This document shows, piece by piece, positions 61,437 to 64,000 of a stretch of DNA of 64,000 nucleotides. Origin of the DNA: Lysobacterales bacterium (lineage in GTDB: Bacteria; Pseudomonadota; Gammaproteobacteria; Xanthomonadales; Rhodanobacteraceae); the NCBI GenBank assembly GCA_002632325.1, contig NSJK01000017.1, positions 1-64,000 of the forward strand. Direction: 5' to 3'. Under the pieces are notes generated by a model. It was not told the DNA's origin. It saw only the letters and a list, made by a program, of their open reading frames with translations, and did not search any database. A program made the position numbers and the translations under genes. How positions within the stretch are numbered: position 1 is the stretch's first letter; every line of letters begins with the position of its first letter.

Positions 61437-62267
61437 TCAATCGAACAAACCTTGCATGTCGGCATAGCCGAACGGCGCATCGAGGCCATCGCAGCGGCCG
61501 CTGACGTGCCAATTGACCGCGGCGGCGCGCGCAGCCGAATAGGCGATCGTCGCCAGCCGCGTCGCGCTGCTCACGCGCGCCACGCCGATGCGCTTCAATT
61601 CGGCGATATCGGGCAGGCCGACACGCGCACCGACGTTGACCGGCGCATCGAGCGCGGCGATGAAGCGTTCGATCATCGCCGGATCGGCGAGGCCGATCGG
61701 GTAGATGCAGTCGGCGCCTGCGGCGAGATAGCGCCGCGCTCGGACGATGGCGTCAGCGAAGCGCACGTCGTCACTGGCATCGCCACCGACCATCCACACA
61801 TCCACGCGCGCATTGATCACGATCGGCACGCCGTTGGCCTGTGCGGCGGCGCGGGCCGCGGCAATCCGAGCGCTCGCATCGTCGATGTCGCGCAGGCTGC
61901 GATGCTCGATGCCGTCTTCAAGATTGAGTCCGGCGATCCCGGTATCGATCAGCGCGCGCACGTTCGCGGCCACCGCTTCGGGTGTGGCGCCATGACCGCC
62001 CTCGAAGTCGACCGTCACCGGCAACTGTGTCGCGCCGACGATGCGGCGAGTTGCCGCGAGGATGTCCGCGAGCGGCAGTTGTTCGCCATCGGCATGACCG
62101 AGCGACCACGCCATGCCGCCGCTGGTGGTGGCAATCGCGGCGAAGCCGAGTTCATCGAACAGGCGCGCGCTGCCTGCGTCCCAGGCATTGGGCAACAGCA
62201 AGACATGCTTGCGGTCATGCAGCGCGAGCAAGCGCTGCGCGCGTTCAATCTGGCGTGCAGGGTTCAT
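61437..62267 (-). CDS. Isocitrate lyase/PEP mutase superfamily protein
   Basis: 276 residues. TIM-barrel C-C lyase or mutase: VLLLPNAWDAGSARLFDELG at the N-terminus, TTSGGMAWSLGHADG, the metal Asp/Glu in TVDFEGGHG and GLNLEDGIEH, and NARVDVW. The KKCGH-type catalytic loop of isocitrate and methylisocitrate lyases is not visible, so it belongs to the uncharacterised PEP-mutase-like group; the exact reaction is unknown. First gene of the probable three-gene operon. Confidence 0.88.
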   Translation of the reverse strand: MNPARQIERAQRLLALHDRKHVLLLPNAWDAGSARLFDELGFAAIATTSGGMAWSLGHADGEQLPLADILAATRRIVGATQLPVTVDFEGGHGATPEAVAANVRALIDTGIAGLNLEDGIEHRSLRDIDDASARIAAARAAAQANGVPIVINARVDVWMVGGDASDDVRFADAIVRARRYLAAGADCIYPIGLADPAMIERFIAALDAPVNVGARVGLPDIAELKRIGVARVSSATRLATIAYSAARAAAVNWHVSGRCDGLDAPFGYADMQGLFD

Positions 62268-62348
62268 GCGGATGCGAGCGGGTTTGGGCCGACCATCCTA
62301 CGCCGACGCCACGGACGCGGCGCCGTCTTTGCACTGCCTTGCACACCG

Positions 62349-62999
62349 TCAACGCACTCGCTGCAGGCGACACACCGCGGTCGACAGCGCGCTGGTCCCG
62401 AAACCCGGTTCGTGGGCGAGGATGTCGCGGCGTTCGAGCAGATCGACCGACCAACGCGGCGCGAAGCGCATGCGCACCTCGTCTTCCTCGACCGAAAACG
62501 GCGGGCCTTGTTTTTCCGCCTGCGGATACTCGAGCGTGATCAGCAGTCCGCGGCAGCCGATCGGAAGCCGGGCATAGAGTTCATCGACGTAAGGCGCGCG
62601 CATCGCCGGCGGCAATGCGATCATTGCTGCGCGATCGTAGACGCCTGCGCAGTCGGCCAGCGCTTCGGCGTCGAGCGCGAAGGCATCGCCGCAGATCAAC
62701 TCGATGTCGCCGGCGACATGGTGCGTGCCGTAGCGCGAAGTGTGCACCTGCGGTGTCAGCCCGTGCTCGCTGAAGAACTGCTCGATCGCGAGCGGCGAGA
62801 GCTCCACGCCGAGCACGCGATGCCCCTGTGCGGCAAGCCAGAGCAAGTCGAGCGATTTGCCTGCAAGCGGCACGAACACGCGACTGCCCGCAGCGAGCGC
62901 GAGTGCGCCCCAGTGCTTTTCGAGCAAGGGCATCACTTCAGTGCGATGGAAGCCGATGCGGCCCTCGTGCCAGCGCTGCAACCAGAATGCCTGTTCCAT
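62349..62999 (-). CDS. tpm: Thiopurine S-methyltransferase
   Basis: 216 residues. SAM-dependent methyltransferase of the TPMT family, which in Pseudomonas and relatives also methylates selenium and tellurium compounds. N-terminal MEQAFWLQRWHEGRIGFHR, the SAM motif VFVPLAGKSLDLLWLAAQGH and DRAAMIALPPAMRAPYV are characteristic. Length matches bacterial Tpm (218). Start chosen at 62999. Separated by 28 bp from the YkgJ-like gene upstream on the same strand. Confidence 0.95.
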   Translation of the reverse strand: MEQAFWLQRWHEGRIGFHRTEVMPLLEKHWGALALAAGSRVFVPLAGKSLDLLWLAAQGHRVLGVELSPLAIEQFFSEHGLTPQVHTSRYGTHHVAGDIELICGDAFALDAEALADCAGVYDRAAMIALPPAMRAPYVDELYARLPIGCRGLLITLEYPQAEKQGPPFSVEEDEVRMRFAPRWSVDLLERRDILAHEPGFGTSALSTAVCRLQRVR

Positions 63000-63027
63000 C
63001 TCCGATACCTCGTTTGCGTGCGGGGGT

Positions 63028-63285
63028 TCAATGCGGCGCGGTCGCCAATTCCAGCGCAGCCAATCCTGCGAGCGCGTCCTCGCGACTGCTTCCGCACATC
63101 GAGGGCGACGGACGCAGCGCGCGGCACACCGCAGGTCGCTCGGGCTGACCGAAGATCGCGCAGGAGTAATCATCACGCAACTGCACGCAAGGCATGCCCG
63201 CGGGTTTGCCATGCGGCATGCCTGGAATCGGTGAGGAAATTGACGGCGCGATGCAACAAGCGCCGCAGTGTGCGCGGCAGTCCAT
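63028..63285 (-). CDS. YkgJ-family cysteine-cluster protein
   Basis: 85 residues from the ATG at 63285; a TTG at 63291 that would overlap the aroE stop is an alternative. Eight Cys in the pattern CRAHCGACC...CVQL...CAIF...RPAVCRAL, as in zinc/iron-chelating YkgJ-type proteins. Small cytosolic protein of unknown function. It starts 2 bp after aroE ends, so it is translationally coupled to aroE and probably cotranscribed with tpm. Confidence 0.9.
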   Translation of the reverse strand: MDCRAHCGACCIAPSISSPIPGMPHGKPAGMPCVQLRDDYSCAIFGQPERPAVCRALRPSPSMCGSSREDALAGLAALELATAPH

Positions 63286-63287
63286 CG

Positions 63288-64000
63288 TCAAGTGCGCAGC
63301 ATCGCGTAGACCGATGCAGTGCCAGGGCGCAGGCCATGCCAGAGCTCGAACGCATCGGCAGCCTGTTCCACCAGCATGCCCAGACCGTCGCTGCTGCGCG
63401 CGATGCCTGCGCTGCGCGCCCAGTCGAGAAACGGCTGCGCGGCTTTGCCGTAGGACAGGTCATAGGCAAACGTGTGCGCTTGAACTTGCGGTGCCGGCAC
63501 GGTGAACGCGCCGCCGCCATGCCCTGCCGCGGTGGCATTGATGACGAGATCGAAAGCGCTGCGCTCGGCAATGCGATCGAATGCGCAGGCCGCGGCGCAC
63601 GGGCCCAGTGCTTGCGCGAGTGCGCTCGCGCGTTCGTTGCTGCGATTGGCGATCAAGAGTTCGCGCACGCCCGCATCGACCAATGCGAACGCCGCCGCGC
63701 GTGCCGCGCCGCCGGCGCCGAGCATCAGCACGCGGCGATCGTGCGGTTCAAGATCGTGGCGCTCACGCAGATCGCGCAGCAGGCCGCTGCCGTCGGTGCT
63801 GTCACCGCGCCACTGTCCGTCGTCGCGAATCAGGGTGTTGACGCTGCCGCAGCGCATCGCCCGCTCGCTGCGCGCCGCACACAGCGCGAACGCATCTTCC
63901 TTGAGCGGCAGGGTGACATTGGCGCCGGCGCCGCCCGCGCGTGCGAACTCATCCAGTACATGCGCGAAGCCCTCACGACCGGATTCGATCGCTCGGTACT
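63288..64000 (-). CDS. aroE: Shikimate 5-dehydrogenase (5' end beyond the window)
   Basis: Partial: about 237 C-terminal residues are visible and the frame is open through 64000. Reduces 3-dehydroshikimate with NADPH in aromatic amino-acid synthesis. The visible part contains ANVTLPLKEDAF (catalytic Lys), NTL, STDGSGLL, the nucleotide loop LGAGGAARAAAFAL, and the C-terminal segment DLVINATAAG / YDLSYGKAAQPFLDWA / DGLGMLVEQAADAF. The N-terminal substrate-binding part is cut off by the window edge. Confidence 0.95.
   Translation of the reverse strand, partial: YRAIESGREGFAHVLDEFARAGGAGANVTLPLKEDAFALCAARSERAMRCGSVNTLIRDDGQWRGDSTDGSGLLRDLRERHDLEPHDRRVLMLGAGGAARAAAFALVDAGVRELLIANRSNERASALAQALGPCAAACAFDRIAERSAFDLVINATAAGHGGGAFTVPAPQVQAHTFAYDLSYGKAAQPFLDWARSAGIARSSDGLGMLVEQAADAFELWHGLRPGTASVYAMLRT

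Overview
The window is GC-rich chromosomal DNA of a gammaproteobacterium, most likely from the Xanthomonadales/Lysobacterales (Rhodanobacteraceae or Lysobacteraceae). This is inferred from the mnmE-yidC-rnpA-rpmH block, GTAG-type REP elements, a psp locus with tandem PspC-domain genes, a PhoPQ-like pair preceded by a PepSY gene, and two secreted proteins that end in an I-F-x-[N/D]-[G/A]-F-E tail. Taxonomy cannot be settled from the sequence alone.

Layout. 1-470: a 128-bp direct repeat carrying the 5' part of a tRNA gene, then a gene remnant. 469-3541: phage-shock locus (pspF, then a divergent sigma-54-driven pspA-pspB-pspC-pspC2-small ORF operon). 3583-8833, minus strand: an APC amino-acid permease, then the RNA-modification and membrane-insertion block mnmE-yidC-rnpA-rpmH, with no yidD and no adjacent dnaA. 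8989-12028: cupin gene, MITE-like element, DUF1304 membrane gene, tryptophanase and a small membrane protein. 12267-16687: a transporter-fused hybrid histidine kinase and a LuxR-type regulator (CrbS/CrbR or ErcS'/ErdR type), separated by two gene remnants. 16801-18621: 3-hydroxybutyrate-oligomer hydrolase. 18648-27734, minus strand: an mdtABC-type RND efflux operon split by a 1.3-kb symmetric repeat island. 27986-32073: fused MsrA-MsrB, hotdog dehydratase and a secreted M14 carboxypeptidase.

32305-36993: a tightly overlapping four-gene glycan operon (DUF4214/methyltransferase plus three GT4 glycosyltransferases). 36994-39371, minus strand: PepSY protein, PhoP-like regulator and PhoQ-like kinase. 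39581-46734: lipoyl-domain dihydrolipoamide dehydrogenase, DUF4920, a coiled-coil membrane protein, an SDR-type epimerase, a DUF2884 protein and a large secreted lipase. 46840-49434: purC, djlA, rpe. 49529-49911, minus strand: two very small ORFs with good ribosome-binding sites and a rho-independent terminator, divergent from a two-component system of the 'proteobacterial dedicated sortase' type and a secreted sialidase-fold protein. 54016-64000: trpE, VIT-family transporter, oligopeptidase A with an in-frame repeat insertion next to its active site, gamma-carbonic anhydrase, a REP array, alcohol dehydrogenase, an AhpD-like/PEP-mutase-like gene pair, thiopurine methyltransferase, a YkgJ-type protein and a partial aroE.

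Most genes are housekeeping or envelope/stress functions with recognisable families. The unusual content lies in the repeats (an intragenic insertion, a 102-bp-period array, a 192-bp-period REP array, a MITE), the small-ORF pair at 49.5-49.9 kb, and the shared C-terminal tail of two exported proteins. No complete tRNA or rRNA gene, CRISPR array, prophage or intact transposase gene was found.
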